This document shows positions 45,071 through 57,000 of a stretch of 64,000 nt of DNA, in pieces. The notes under the pieces are model-generated. The model was not told where the DNA came from. It saw only the letters and a list, made by a program, of their open reading frames with translations, and searched no databases. Made by a program: the position numbers and the translations under genes. Source of the stretch: Plazaster borealis (lineage: Eukaryota > Echinodermata > Asteroidea > Forcipulatida > Labidiasteridae); assembly GCA_021014325.1 (NCBI GenBank), contig CM037473.1, positions 11,780,696-11,844,695 on the forward strand, given 5' to 3'. Each line of letters starts with the position of its first letter. The first letter of the stretch is position 1.

Positions 45071-45539
45071 TTAAAGGCACTGAACACGTTTGGAAATTGT
45101 CAAAGACCAGTGTTCTCACTTGGTGTATCCCAACATAATATGCATAAAATAACAAGCCTGTGAAAATTTGGGCTCAATTGGTCATCGAAGTTGCAAAAAA
45201 ATGATGAAAGAAAAAACACCCTTGTTGTACAAACTTGTGTGCTTTCAGACAGGAATAAAAACTTATTGCAAGAAGTTTTTATTATTTTAGTGAGAAATTA
45301 CACCCTTCTCAAAAATTTGTGTGCTTTGAGATAGGCATAAAAGGCTTCAGGCCTGAAGTCTTTTTTTATTTTAGTGAGAAATTACCTCTTTCTCAAAAAC
45401 TACGTTACTTCAGAGGGAGTCGTTTCTCACAATGTTTTATACTATCAACAGCTCTCCGTTGCTTGTTACCAAGTAAGTTTTGATGCTAATATTGTTTTGA
45501 GTAATTACCAAACGTGTACGATCCTTTAAAACACTCTTT
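45071..45539 (-). mobile_element. Kolobok/T2-like MITE with intact ends, reverse
   Basis: TTAAAGGCACTGAACACGTT at 45071 and AATTACCAAACGTGTACGAT followed by CCTTTAA at 45533-45539 give TTAA on both sides (45071-45074, 45536-45539). The internal order is the reverse of the copy at 46624. An internal stretch with two related GAGAAATTACxCxCTTTCTCAA segments makes it about 460 bases. Confidence 0.82.
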
Positions 45540-46350
45540 GTCCTCTTGTACAGAAGTACGCCCCCCTAAAATCCTCTGAATAATTCACAAGACCCCCCAG
45601 AACAAAAAGAAGATACAAGAGGAGGGAGGGGGGTGCACCGCGCCACATATCGAGCATCAACATGTATCGGTTACTGTTCACAATTTTGTATTTAATTGTG
45701 AAAACAAGTATTTTGCATGGTTATGTAACACGTGGTTCGCTGCATCGTTTCATTTACAAAACAATTAATATTTCCTTCAGGTTTGATACAGGACTGGTAA
45801 TGATCGAAATAAAGTAAACAAAAACGTTCATTCTTAAAGTAAACTGTTACTAAACCTGCTTGTAAAAACAAATATTACTTGTTTCTGAGAAATACTTCCA
45901 GTATGTGTGAAAAAAATTGACCCCATACAGTTTATAAAATTCACGGCCATAATTCGAGCTAGGAATACGCAAAATCCCTGACAATAAACCGTTTGTTTGT
46001 TTGTTTTGTTTCCCAAGATGATACGATCATCAATTAATGTTATTGTTTTTATTTTCATGGGGGATTTACCCTTTGGTCGTGCTGTTTTTATGTAGGAGAT
46101 CAAAGTTTCAAACCGTAATCCTCCTGCTGTGGAACTGTCAGTATCATTTCTCCAAACTCCATTGTGATGAGAAACAAAAACAACCTTTTGTCTTGGAAGA
46201 AAAGGTTATCCCCCTGACCTCAACCTCTGTTGGACCCGGATACATGGCCGGCTTAATACTTTGTCTAGCCGGTTGGGGGCGGGGGGGGGGGTTACGTATA
46301 CCAGGTAAACATTGATTTGGACGTGGAGATCCGGGTCTGCCTAAATTGCC

Positions 46351-46360
46351 TATAAAAAGG
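46351..46360 (+). promoter_or_regulatory. MIF: TATA box of the MIF-like gene
   Basis: TATAAAAAGG lies about 25-30 bases upstream of a probable transcription start near 46385. A GC box (GGGGGCGGGG) lies about 80 bases upstream, at 46273-46283. The donor at 46431 supports this as the gene's first exon. Confidence 0.6.
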
Positions 46361-46380
46361 GCTCTAAGTTTCCCGTAAGA

Positions 46381-46430
46381 CCACACCAGTCGCCAGCAGC
46401 CTCTAACTGTACACCTCCTCTGTAGTCCAG
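46381..46430 (+). other. MIF: Probable 5' UTR exon of the MIF-like gene
   Basis: Downstream of the TATA box, a short non-coding stretch ends at TAGTCCAG|GTAAGA. An acceptor TTAACCTTTCTTGAACAG at 47066-47083 precedes the start codon, so a 5' UTR intron of about 650 bases is likely. It contains the MITE at 46624-47000. Confidence 0.5.
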
Positions 46431-46623
46431 GTAAGACCAATACAGGCCTATATGCCTTTAAAGTTAAGTATAAGACTCAACCTCTGAAACAAAGTGGTTT
46501 ATGTAAAACTCATTTGTACGCAGGCAATAGTAAGCATAGTATTTGGAAATTTGTGTCTCCACAAATGAAAATGCCTTTTCTATGCACATCGGTTCTCTTA
46601 ACATTTTGTTTATGTGTGTGTGT

Positions 46624-47000
46624 TTAAAGGCACTGGACAGGTTTGGTAATTACTCAAAATATATATTAGCAAGCTTACTTGGTAACGAGCAACGGAGAGC
46701 TGTTGATAGTATAAAACATTGTGAGAAACGACTCCCTCTGAAGTAACGTAGTTTTTGAGAAAGAGGTATTCTCGAACTAAGAAAGACTTCAGGTCTGAAG
46801 CCTTTCTCAGGCATCTGAAAGCACACAAATTTGTGCAACAAGGGTGGGTTTTTCCTTCTCTATTTTCTTGCAACTTTCTTGCTAGCCTAAATTTTCACAG
46901 GTTTAGCATTTTATTTTTATGCATGTTGGGATACACCATGGAGGTAGAAAAGTGAGAATACTGGTCTTTGACAATTACCAAACATGTCCAGTGCCTTTAA
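46624..47000 (+). mobile_element. Kolobok/T2-like MITE in the MIF 5' UTR intron
   Basis: Bounded by TTAA (46624-46627 and 46997-47000), with inverted ends AGGCACTGGACAGGTTTGGT / ACCAAACATGTCCAGTGCCT. 369 bases, no ORF of note. TTAAAGGC ends resemble the T2/Kolobok elements known from other animals. This copy has the clearest ends of the family in the window. Confidence 0.88.
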
Positions 47001-47108
47001 CATTATAGAATGGTGAAATTATCTCATGTTGTCATTGTTTAAAATTGTATTTTGACGAATTGAATTAACCTTTCTTGAACAGAACCGATTAAAACAAGAA
47101 TCCTCATC

Positions 47109-47216
47109 ATGCCTATGTGTCAGCTCAGCACCAATCTTCCAAGGGCCAAAGTGGATGAGGCTTTCGCCAAGGAACTGTCTGAATTTGTCGCCAAGACAAT
47201 TGGCAAAGATGAAAAG
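47109..47216 (+). CDS. MIF: MIF-like exon 1
   Basis: 36 codons from ATG (CATCATGCCT) to GAAAAG|GTCAGT, phase 0. An earlier acceptor and no upstream in-frame ATG within the exon support this start; the Pro immediately after Met is required by the family. Confidence 0.92.
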
Positions 47217-49251
47217 GTCAGTTGGACGTCTTGTTTTTAGACTGGACGGCAAAATATAGGGTTAATTCTTTATAATTTCATGATCATAATCTAGCTAACA
47301 TAACCGTAATTTCAACACTGATATTTAGTTATATTATTTTCTTTCTTGTTTAATACCTTGAGGGACACAATTGTGTTGAAAAACCGTAGGACAAAAATGA
47401 ATATTCATGATAGTGGTTTACCTTCCACGTGATCCCACGTCACCTCCAGCTAGATACCCCTTCATTGCCATTGGTTGAAATACATTAAAATACTAAAATT
47501 CTTGTAAGAAAACTGCAGGCGTTTTCCATGCTGACAGCCTGACACCTATCGTGTCACATGCAATGCATGGGAAATAGCACTATATATGACTCTTCCGCTG
47601 TGCTATACGAAGGTGAAAGGCCGCCAGGGCTATAGTGTAAAAATGTCCGTAAATTCCGGGAAATATCGTTTCTCGAATTTGTCCATTTCTGTGCTTTTAG
47701 CGGACTTTCTGTGTAAACAAATTTAATAATGTATCAAATTTGCATCAACATTTAACACATCACACACAACATAAGCACACATATGTGGCCGTTAATACCC
47801 ACAACCGTGTACACATGTACAAACTCAATTTATTTTTTTTTTTTTTAAAAGGAATTGTTTTTTCTCCGGTAGAGCTGCAGGAATAATTTTTTTTTTTTTT
47901 TTTTATTATAAAATTAATTAAAAAAAATTTTAATAACGTAAAAAAAAAAAACCCTTAATGATGTGTACATATGTACATAACATGTACTATATTATGTGTA
48001 GGTTGTATGTACATGGTTATGTGTAGGTGTGTTACGCAAATGTGGTTGATTTACATTACGCTTATTAGCATAAAATTATACGGAAAATACGGAATATTTC
48101 AAAATACGGAGTGAAATACGGAACGGACATTTTAATTGAGATGGGTGCACAGTTCATAGTCTCGCGCGTTTGAACGTTTAAGTGCGCAATGTTCAAATGC
48201 GTGCGTGACTTGCACGGTCGTGTGAAACGAGATTGTTGCTTTTTCGGGGGGGGGGGGGGTTGTCTGTGTGAGTTCTTAATGGTGGCACAGGATCAGTGGA
48301 GGGACTTTGCACCGATGATTTCATTCCTTTTTATTTGTACATGACTTCACAGGTGGTGACACTGCAGATCAACCCGGATCAAATCATGTCAAGATCCGGG
48401 TCCCAGGACCCGATGCTCCATCTGACCATTCACTCATTCACACCAAACTATTTCACCGACGAGATCAGAGACAGTATGGTGACGTCACTGACGCCTTTCT
48501 TTTCCGAGAAACTGGGTATCACCGACCTTGGACGGTAAGTGGCTTTTCCCTGATTGGGAATTTTTTTCCCCAGGCGGTGAACCTTAAAACATGAACAATA
48601 GACTTACAAATGAAGTGATGAAACCTTCAATTTTTGCTTCTTTCAATCAATAGAAAAATTAGATTGAAAGTTGTTGTTGTCGGTGATGTCTGTCCTGTAC
48701 CGGATACGGAGATTACGTACCGTACTCAGACCATTAGCAACCAAATAACATGTACAAAAAAAACATCTGTGAAACACGATCGTTGAGATAATTTCAATCA
48801 ATTATAACATTCTCAAATATTTGGTTATAAATTACTACCATGCAGTTAGAAAATTTTAGCCTTCGGTCGAGGCGCACGTTGTACCCGGATGGTGTATCAC
48901 ACACAATCAATACCGGTAATCAAACAAAATTTAAATCAAAAACAGCACCAGACAACCTTGGATATAAAGGCTAAATTCCTCTCCACTGAGAAAGAATCCG
49001 TTATCAAGAAAGATCCCGATAGATTTGACAAAGAAAGTGCAACTAATTAGTTGTAATAAGTAATTCATTTTTTCCATTTCCGTTTTGTTTACATTTTCTT
49101 TGCTGTTATGTATTACTATTTCTTTTGCAATTAAAAAAATAAAAATGAACCATTTTGTGTTTATTTTTCCACCCATAGGATTATTCTATCCTTCCATCAG
49201 ATCGAGGCGTCACATGTCGGGATATTCGGGAAACTTGCCAGCCAGAAATAA
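47109..49251 (+). CDS. MIF: MIF / D-dopachrome tautomerase-like protein (whole gene)
   Basis: Three coding exons (47109-47216, 48353-48534, 49179-49251; phases 0 and 2) give 120 residues, close to the 115-118 of the family. The protein starts MPMCQLSTNLPRAKVDEAFA: Pro2 becomes the N-terminal catalytic proline after Met removal. Lys33 (IGKDEK) matches the conserved active-site lysine. INPDQIMSRSGSQDP aligns with the PDQLM region of MIF. The C-x-x-C motif of vertebrate MIF is absent, and the C-terminus (VGIFGKLASQK) leans towards D-dopachrome tautomerase. The family acts as a trimeric tautomerase and, in vertebrates, as a secreted cytokine without a signal peptide; none is visible here either. 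The MIF versus DDT assignment is unsettled. Confidence 0.93.
47222..48345. other. MIF intron 1, homopolymer-rich
   Basis: Contains poly-T/poly-A runs at 47831-47848, 47887-47905 and 47940-47951, a GTACATATGTACATAACATG microrepeat near 47965, and a G-run at 48245-48259. No other feature. Confidence 0.5.
48353..48534 (+). CDS. MIF: MIF-like exon 2
   Basis: Acceptor TACATGACTTCACAG, donor GACG|GTAAGT, 60 codons plus two bases. Encodes VVTLQINPDQIMSRSG through FFSEKLGITDLG, the middle of the beta-alpha-beta repeat. Confidence 0.94.
49179..49251 (+). CDS. MIF: MIF-like exon 3
   Basis: Acceptor TTTCCACCCATAG, then RIILSFHQIEASHVGIFGK and LASQK before TAA. AATAAA overlaps the stop (49247-49252); a second hexamer is at 49367-49372 and is the likelier polyadenylation signal. 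Confidence 0.93.
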
Positions 49252-49379
49252 AGCCACGACGTCGAGCAACGATGCAATGCAATGCCAAATTCTATATTTT
49301 TCTGCTTAATGTAAAACAATACTTAAAAAAATAATAATTCCAATAATGATGAAACTTGGGTGCAAGAATAAAAGAACTG

Positions 49380-51170
49380 TAGCCGACTAAAGGACATTAT
49401 GTCAAAATAAAACCGGTGATAACTAAAAGCCATAATTAAATAGTCAAATAAAACACATATCGCTCTATTTTCCACGGACATTTAAGCCCCCACAAATTTC
49501 ACAAATTAAACTGGAATGCTTTATTATGTAATGAGAAGGTTGTGACAAATCTTGTATAAACATTTTAAAGGCTTGTCTTTTTGTTATGATTTTATCTATT
49601 TTGATGTTAAACCTCTCTCGTCTAGTTTTTAATTTAAGCTTATTGATTCTCGTGACTCCACGCAATCATGATAGAAAATTTAGGATTGGTTTTGTCTTCT
49701 TAAAAAAGAAACAAACTTTATATTCCTTTCCCTAACTTTATTTCTTTTTGCCTTTTTTAAAAACTAATTTACAAACAAAACTAGCGACTGTACACTGTTG
49801 TGTTATCATCACATCCGGCATTTTACATTAGTTTGCAGTTCTGTTATGCAATAGATGGATCTTTGAAGGCATGCCATCAAAATAGCTCTGCCGAATGCTA
49901 TGGAACACTAGTTTAATTTAGAGTTCAAATTTAATCTGTTTCCGTTATGCCTTCATAGCTTAAAATCTTCAAATTATGGAACCAAACTCAACCGTCATTT
50001 TAATATAAAGACTGTATCAGTACTACTGCGTAATTTACACAGAAGCCCTATGATTCTGGCCATTGGTTCATTTGATATGATTTTCAAGAAAGTAAAATAA
50101 TCCCGAACTGCTTGGAAATAATTAATGTTTCAGTATTAATTTTCTGTAGAATGACTGCACGATTTGCTAATTTAATCGCCGTGCTATTTAACATGTAGAT
50201 AAAACAGGAAAATTTACTTATATTAAAGAATATTCATTTATATAAAATAAAGGTGTGGTTTTTTATTCTATTTATTATTTATGTCGAGTCCAGACACCCA
50301 GTTGTACCTTTAAAAGTGTTTTGCTTCCTTGCCCTACAAGAAACATTTTCCAAATGACCCTACAAGTTCGTTCCAATTCAGAGGACCTTTAAACCATTGG
50401 ACACTGTCCAGTGTTGTTATATAATCCTCATTGGTTTATACGCCAGGTATGCTTGAGCTATGTTTGATGTAACCCATTTACCCATGAAGATAGCACCTTG
50501 TAACGGTTTACAGGGTAGTACAGTGTGACACAATCTGCAGCCAGACATGTCAAACATGGCAATTTTTCAGACAACCAACTGCACTGCATGCAGATCGAAT
50601 ACTTCTGCAGCACAGAGACATTCTTCTAGTTGTAACTCACACAAAAAATAGAAAATTGAAATTTGAATAAATTTTCTTATTTGAGATTGCCTGAAACTGG
50701 TTGGCTGTAAATTGCCTCGTGTGACATTTGTACACAACACAAGACAAACAACAAAATCTCACATTCGCAGGGCCAGCTCAATCCCTGTATTGTCACCAAT
50801 ACACGATAGTTAGATGAAATGAAAAAGAATGATGTTTATTATAGTCTGGGCGTACAGTTCCGAATCCAATTAGGGATGGGTGGATCTTAGTGTTGAGGAA
50901 AGACCAAGAGAAGTACACATTACATGTATATTGGTTAACATTGGTTGCTTGTAAAGATTTATTGAAATGATCTTTTAATTTATATGTATGTAGCAGAAGG
51001 AAACATTCCACTCAAATCTACAGGTAATTATTTATTGCATCGAGCTTCTAACACGCCAACAATTAGAAAAGATCTTTAAGAAGAATATACTATACCATGC
51101 CATCTTGTGTTAAAACATGAATTTGAAGCTACCGCCTGAGATTTGCATTTGCCCAGGTCGTTAGGGACCA
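49380..51170. other. Intergenic spacer, no gene recognised
   Basis: AT-rich; short open frames without domains. No repeats recognised except AT-rich simple sequence near 50220-50280. Confidence 0.45.
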
Positions 51171-51173
51171 ATC

Positions 51174-51545
51174 TCAAAGAGCTACGTGGCAACAAATGTT
51201 TGCCAAGAAAGTTGACTTGTTAAGCAGAAATAAAACGGGAAATAAAACAAGTAATGGTAATCACACTTTACTTGTAATCTGTAAACGGTAAGCAAATATG
51301 TGATGTGCTTGGCAAACTTGTTAGCAGCTCTGTGAATGTGGGCCCTTGGTCCATCTACTTCAAAGAGCTACGAGGTAATTGCCAAGAAAGTTGACATGGT
51401 GAGCAGAAATAAAACGGGAACCCTTCTCCAGTAATGGTAAACACACTTTACTTATTACCTGTAAGCGGTAAGCAAATATGTGATGTGCTTGGCAAACTTG
51501 TTAGCAGCTCTGTGAATGTGGGCCCTTGGACCATCTATTTCAAGT
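51174..51545 (+). repeat. About 180-bp tandem duplication
   Basis: CAAAGAGCTACG..GTAA/GCAA to GCAGCTCTGTGAATGTGGGC occurs twice; the block GATGTGCTTGGCAAACTTGT is exactly 180 bases apart (51302 and 51482). The units resemble the GGGCCC-ended repeat family nearby. Confidence 0.88.
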
Positions 51546-51637
51546 TTCCTAGAGCACAATCAGCTCACCCTCATGAAGGTCATTCTGCACCAAGGTATTT
51601 TAAAAAGTATCTCTGTCTTGAATTCCCCAGAGACGAT

Positions 51638-51836
51638 TAGGGCCCAATTTAATACAGCTGCTTAAGCACAACAATATAGCCAAGCACCAAACATTTCTGC
51701 GTACTGGACTAAGGTTACAAGCCCAAATATTATTCCGCATGTACCATCTGTGACTGGTTTCCGGCACATTTTTGCTTAGAAGAAAATTGTTAAGCAAAAT
51801 GTTGTGCTTAAGCAGCTCTATGAAATTGGGCAGAGG
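51638..51836. mobile_element. MITE with GGGCCCAATTT ends
   Basis: Left AGGGCCCAATTTAATACAGC and right GAGCAG-type inverse CAGCTCTATGAAATTGGGC, with GCTTAAGCACAAC / TTGTGCTTAAGC as inner inverted blocks. Related elements are at 56262-56455 and, shorter, at 34968 and 55552. Confidence 0.75.
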
Positions 51837-51844
51837 ATACTGAT

Positions 51845-53970
51845 CAAAACATTGTGATAAACACCGCCTGTCCCTCACCTACAAACCACACTAGATTGAA
51901 CCTCTGCCATGCGAAGATTCAATCCTACAATAACTAGTGAAAATTCAACTGCAACAACTTTAGAATTGTTCGCTACACTCTGACCAAACTAGTTCAAACT
52001 TCTGGCAATATTTATACATGATCACAACGAAATTAATATTCTTTTTAAATTGGCAGTTCATTTACCCGTCACTGATTGGAACCTGTGGTTCCATAAACTG
52101 AATCTTCAAAATCAAAGTTGTTTGAAATCAATTTGAACAATGTGATAGAGGTGCATCTCTTAATGTCATGTACATATCCTTGGATCCGCAAAAATCAACT
52201 TTTTGATCAACAATGATTTAGAGAAGTTTTACTTTTGAGACCACAATTTGTTTACTTACAAAAAACAACATACAAGAACAAAACTGAGTTGCAAATAGTT
52301 AGATAACGACCTGGTAAAATGTATGTATAACAAAATCTTTCAAAGTTGCTTCAGATTTTCATTTCGGTTAGGTTTGTTTTCTTTGTTCACAGATCAAAAA
52401 AACAAATGGACTTTGAGATATTTTAACCTTGCATACCCTGAAAAAATCCAACATACTTTGTAAGACTAGCCCAATTCTTCACATCCCACTTTTGCTCTTT
52501 TTAGTAAAAAATAAAATTAAACATATGTATAAACTCCCGCTGAAAGAAAATCCATCAAATAAACTTCCAGAGACCTCTGCAATTTTAGCTGATAAATGAT
52601 TTCCTGTTGCGTTATTTATCAGTGCTTTGTAAATATTGTCTCCAAGAAAATCAAAACACTTTAAAAGTCACAATTTATAGTTTCTTTTTAATAAACTTTT
52701 CTCATTCCAAAATTAAAATATCCATCTCCCACCTTCAGTAGAAATACACAATTTCAGCTTAGAGAGATCTATACAAAATTTTATACATTTCTATAATAAA
52801 TTGTTTATTAGTACTTTCTGCCTGCATAATAATGGATGAGTCTACGAGTTTAAACATGACATCTTGACATTGAAGTTTATTTACTTATTACTGTTTTTGA
52901 TGACATCCAACCTACCAAAGGCTTTCCGTTCTGTACATAGGATGGGTTTCCTTTTTTTCCCGCCTCCAATAAAGTCTGACATTTCTTTTTATTTAGCCCA
53001 ACCAGGCAAAATATTTGGCCCTTGCAAACAACTAAAGAGGAAACCTTAATGGATAACAAGGTGGCTCATCTACCGTCATGTAATCGCAAGAATACCATGC
53101 CGGATTGTATTGCTTCTGCTATTGGTCAAATGGCGTCCCATAGACTGGGCCCATCCAATGGTTCTACATGTTAGATAATGTTCAATTGCCCATACAGAAA
53201 GCCCATGGGATACAGTATATGTAGGATAAATCATTAGCACCTATTGTACACATATTATATAGCTCCATTGAAGATTATAAACCGTTGTTCAGTTCTTTGT
53301 TTCTAAAACAACACAGCAGTCTTAACTGTAGGATCAGCTACTTGTATAACACACTTTTTGAAAGTATTCTTTTACAAACAAATTCTGTAGTCAAGTGTAA
53401 CGATACATGTACAACAAAACTAATGTTTTGGCATTTCCTATCATTTTCTTGAAGTTTTTGTCGGCTCATCATAATTTTCATCTTGCTGCAAGATATCAAT
53501 GACCCCAAACTAACAAAAACTTGACGAAAATCTACTGATTATTCCTGACACCATTTTTAAAACTATTGCCACAGAGATATGGGGAGGGGTGTTACTCTAA
53601 GCACATCATGCTCACCTCAAATAAGTAAATCCAGGAGAAACATTTAGTTGTAAAACAGAATGCTATGACAATCACTACATCAGTCACATTTGGCTGTCGG
53701 ACTCCAGGGGGCAGCAGACTTACCCCATTTTAAAAATTTTCTTTGAACCTCTAACAAGGGACAGAGAAATCTACCGACCCCCCAGCATCAACCATCTTTT
53801 CATTCTTCGATACCAACTGACTAGGCCTATTGACTGAAAGTTCACCACAAGAGGGGGTTATCACATAACCATAAACATCTCATTAAAATAACAGAGCAGC
53901 TTGATGGACTACCACAAACTAAACATTTTTTGATTGATTGAAGACTTTTGATGATGCTCACCATGTGAGG
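51845..53970. other. Aldolase 3' flank, no gene recognised
   Basis: Includes the aldolase 3' UTR of unknown length; AATAAA on the minus strand occurs near 52877 among other places. Short open frames have no domains. Confidence 0.4.
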
Positions 53971-53977
53971 GCGCTGT

Positions 53978-54070
53978 TTAATATTGGTGGTTGGCAACAA
54001 ACAGTGAGGCTTCGGTGGCTGCTCCGGTGGCGCCGCCTTCATACTGTCCCTGGGCTGCCTGACCATTAAC
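53978..54070 (-). CDS. ALDO: Aldolase exon 7, C-terminal tail
   Basis: Acceptor TTTTATTAG, then [30 protein letters not shown] split here over two blocks, and TAA at 53980-53978. The mobile C-terminal tail ends in Tyr, needed for normal activity in the family. Confidence 0.96.
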   Translation of the reverse strand, partial: VNGQAAQGQYEGGATGAATEASLFVANHQY

Positions 54071-57000
54071 CTAATAAAATGAGGACAATATAATAATACA
54101 TGACCAACGTACTCAATTATCTTATTTATATTATTTGATAATCTGATATATGAGGTAACAATAAATTCACAGAAATATATTACAAATCCATTACATATTT
54201 CATTAGCAATATTAAATTACAACAATCAGGCATGGTGTACTGCTGTTTGCCCATGGTCTGCCATTTTGGGAGTCAAACTGCACAAAAACGTAAAGATAAC
54301 CTGGTGTACGTCTAACCGTACATGCGGCTTAAAATGCGCACAACAAAACACACAGGAAACAAGATTTATTGTCAACAGAGTCAAACTGAATCTTCCCTCC
54401 TTACCTTGGCACGCTTGAGGAGCTCATCCTGTGCAGCCTTGACGTTCTCCTTCTTGCCTCCCCATGCCTTGAGCACACTGGCCTGGAGGGCACGACCATA
54501 GGAGAAGGTGAGGGCCCAGGGCTTCTTGCCAGGGTAAGCATTGATGGCATTCAGATGTACAGATGCCCCTTCCTCAGACTGACCACCAGACAAGAAAGTC
54601 ACTCCTGAAAATGCCACGTAATCAAACGTAATCAATTTACATTTTGCAAAGCAATAAAAGAAGTAGGCAGTAGCCACGGAAAGAATAAAATGGTAAGTAA
54701 AGCAGTCACAAATCTTTACAGCAAAATGACATTGATATACAAGTCAATTTGAACTGTGTTGGTTACCTGGCATGGCAGGAGGTACAGTTCTTTGCAGTGC
54801 AACCACCGTGGCGCAGCCCACCTCCTGTGGGGTGTTCTTAGTAGGGCAGCTCTGGCCGGCAGTCACCATGTTTGGCTTGAGCAGGGTGCCCTCCAAGAAC
54901 ACACGGTTGTCGATCAGGGCTTTGTAGGTGTGTGACAGAACCTGGGTACAAAGGCAAAATATGAGAGTCATACTCTCAACATGAATATGTTTGTTTCTGC
55001 AAACGAATATGTATGAGGAATTAGTCAAATGTCGGAATTGAAAAAAGAACAGGTTCTGTTTTTCTTTTTTCCTGTGACTGGTAGCACTATCGGAAGTCCA
55101 CTAGACTAGTATAGAGGTCATAGAGGCAGGCCAAGGGCCAGTTACCGTAACCTGGCCTTGGTGATCTTTTAGCTAAATTTATATTGGCTTTCTATTGGAG
55201 GTACCTTACTCCAAGAAAAAGTAGACTTGTCAATACATGAATGACTATCCAGGCTTGAATGAAACCAATCACAAAGTCAGCCCCCCCCCACACACACTCC
55301 TCCCCAAAAGTTTTTTAAGTTGAAAAGCTGATCTCAGTTCGGAGTAGGAACACCACAGACAGTATAGAGAGTAAACAGCCATATATTAACAAATATACTG
55401 GCGTCCGTCCTGAATCTAATTCGAACATTGAAAAGGTATGAGTTTGGTTTTACCCCAACACCAATGTGGTGCTTTCAGAGTTCTACGGATAAAAAACCTA
55501 CAGGTTTACTCAGATGGGATTCGAACCAATGACACCCGCATTCTAGAGCAGGACCCAATTTCATGGCACTGTTTACCACAGCAATCTGCACTTACAGTGG
55601 CCTGGAAAGCGCATCAATCTCTTGGCCATAAGCGCAGAATTCCACAGTAGGCAAAGCCATGAAATTGGGCCTTAGATGTCTTCACCACTAGACCACCGAG
55701 CATGCCCGGTTCAAGAGGCCATTTTTAAATCTTGTAACTAGCAGCAGGTACTGCAAACACAAACTTACTCTTACCTCCAATGCAATAATTACATCAATTA
55801 CATTCAAAATGTACTTGAGGCCTGGTCCTTTAGACGCTGCCTGATCCCATCATTTGGACGTTCATTAATTGTCAAATAAAATCAAGTAACCCATTCAGGG
55901 TGGGTGTTGGGATTTAGGACAGTCAGGGTGCACATCAAGGTAAATTACTTGGACTCACTGACCTGTTCAGTCACCTCCTGTGCCCTTTCCAAGGTGTGTG
56001 ATCCATCTGAAAGAACCTCAGGCTCAACGATTGGCACCAGACCATTCTACAGAGTACAAACAAATATAAACTGGGTTATTAACAAACATACTGACGTTCA
56101 TCCTGAGTAACAGTCTAGGGGCTGATTTCACAAAGAGATAAGACTAGTCTTATCTGAAGTTAGGACCAGTAACTGGTCTTAACTAAGACTAGTCCTATAT
56201 CTTAGCATTGCCTAGGACTAGTCCTAAGTTACGAAGAGTTTTGTGAAATCGACCCCTGGGCCCAACTTCATTAAGCATGTAAGCACAAAAACTTGCTAAA
56301 TACAGAAAACTCTTGCTTAGGAAAAATAGGTTTCCAGCCAAAATACCAAACAGTTACCATTGCTATGACTGGTACCCCACTCATTTTATGCTTAGCAAAG
56401 AAATTTGCTTAGCAGAATTTTCTGCTAAACAGCTTTATGAAATTGGGCCCAGAATTGAAAATTATTTAGTTTATCTACTCCCACACCAATGTGTGATAAA
56501 CACTGTGTGCTCAGTGCTTTCCAAGTCCTACGGATAACAAACTACAGGCTACTTAGGTGGGATTCGAACCCATGGGTTACTTGTGGGATCAGGCTGGCTC
56601 AGTGGTTTCTTTGCCTCCTTTTCCCCTCTGTGGAACCCTTGGACTGGCACCCTTGAACAAAGATATTGACAAAATAGGGAGACTGCCAACGATAGGGCTA
56701 GACAGCTCAATTGGTAGAGCACTGGCACATTAATCCAGAGGTTGCAGGTTCAAGGCCGCTCTAGTAATTTGTTCTTTGTTCAACCCCAAATTATTTCACA
56801 CAAAACATTTTTTTTGAAACCGAGTTCCAGGGGAATGAAAGGCAGGAAACAGGAACCACTGCAAACTTTGATTAGAAATAAGAGAAAAAATTTCACTGAC
56901 AGGTTTCAATTACGGGACAAACAGTACAATCATAATGAGCACTCAAGTCAACTAAATATTTCAATAGTTTATAGGCAATTATGCTGGTTCATTCTCAATT

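Noticed and set aside
56690..56770. Apparent tRNA gene (box A and box B well spaced)
   Set aside because: The anticodon stem is mismatched, position 33 is not T, and the flanks are shared with another copy at 37.6 kb: it is a SINE.
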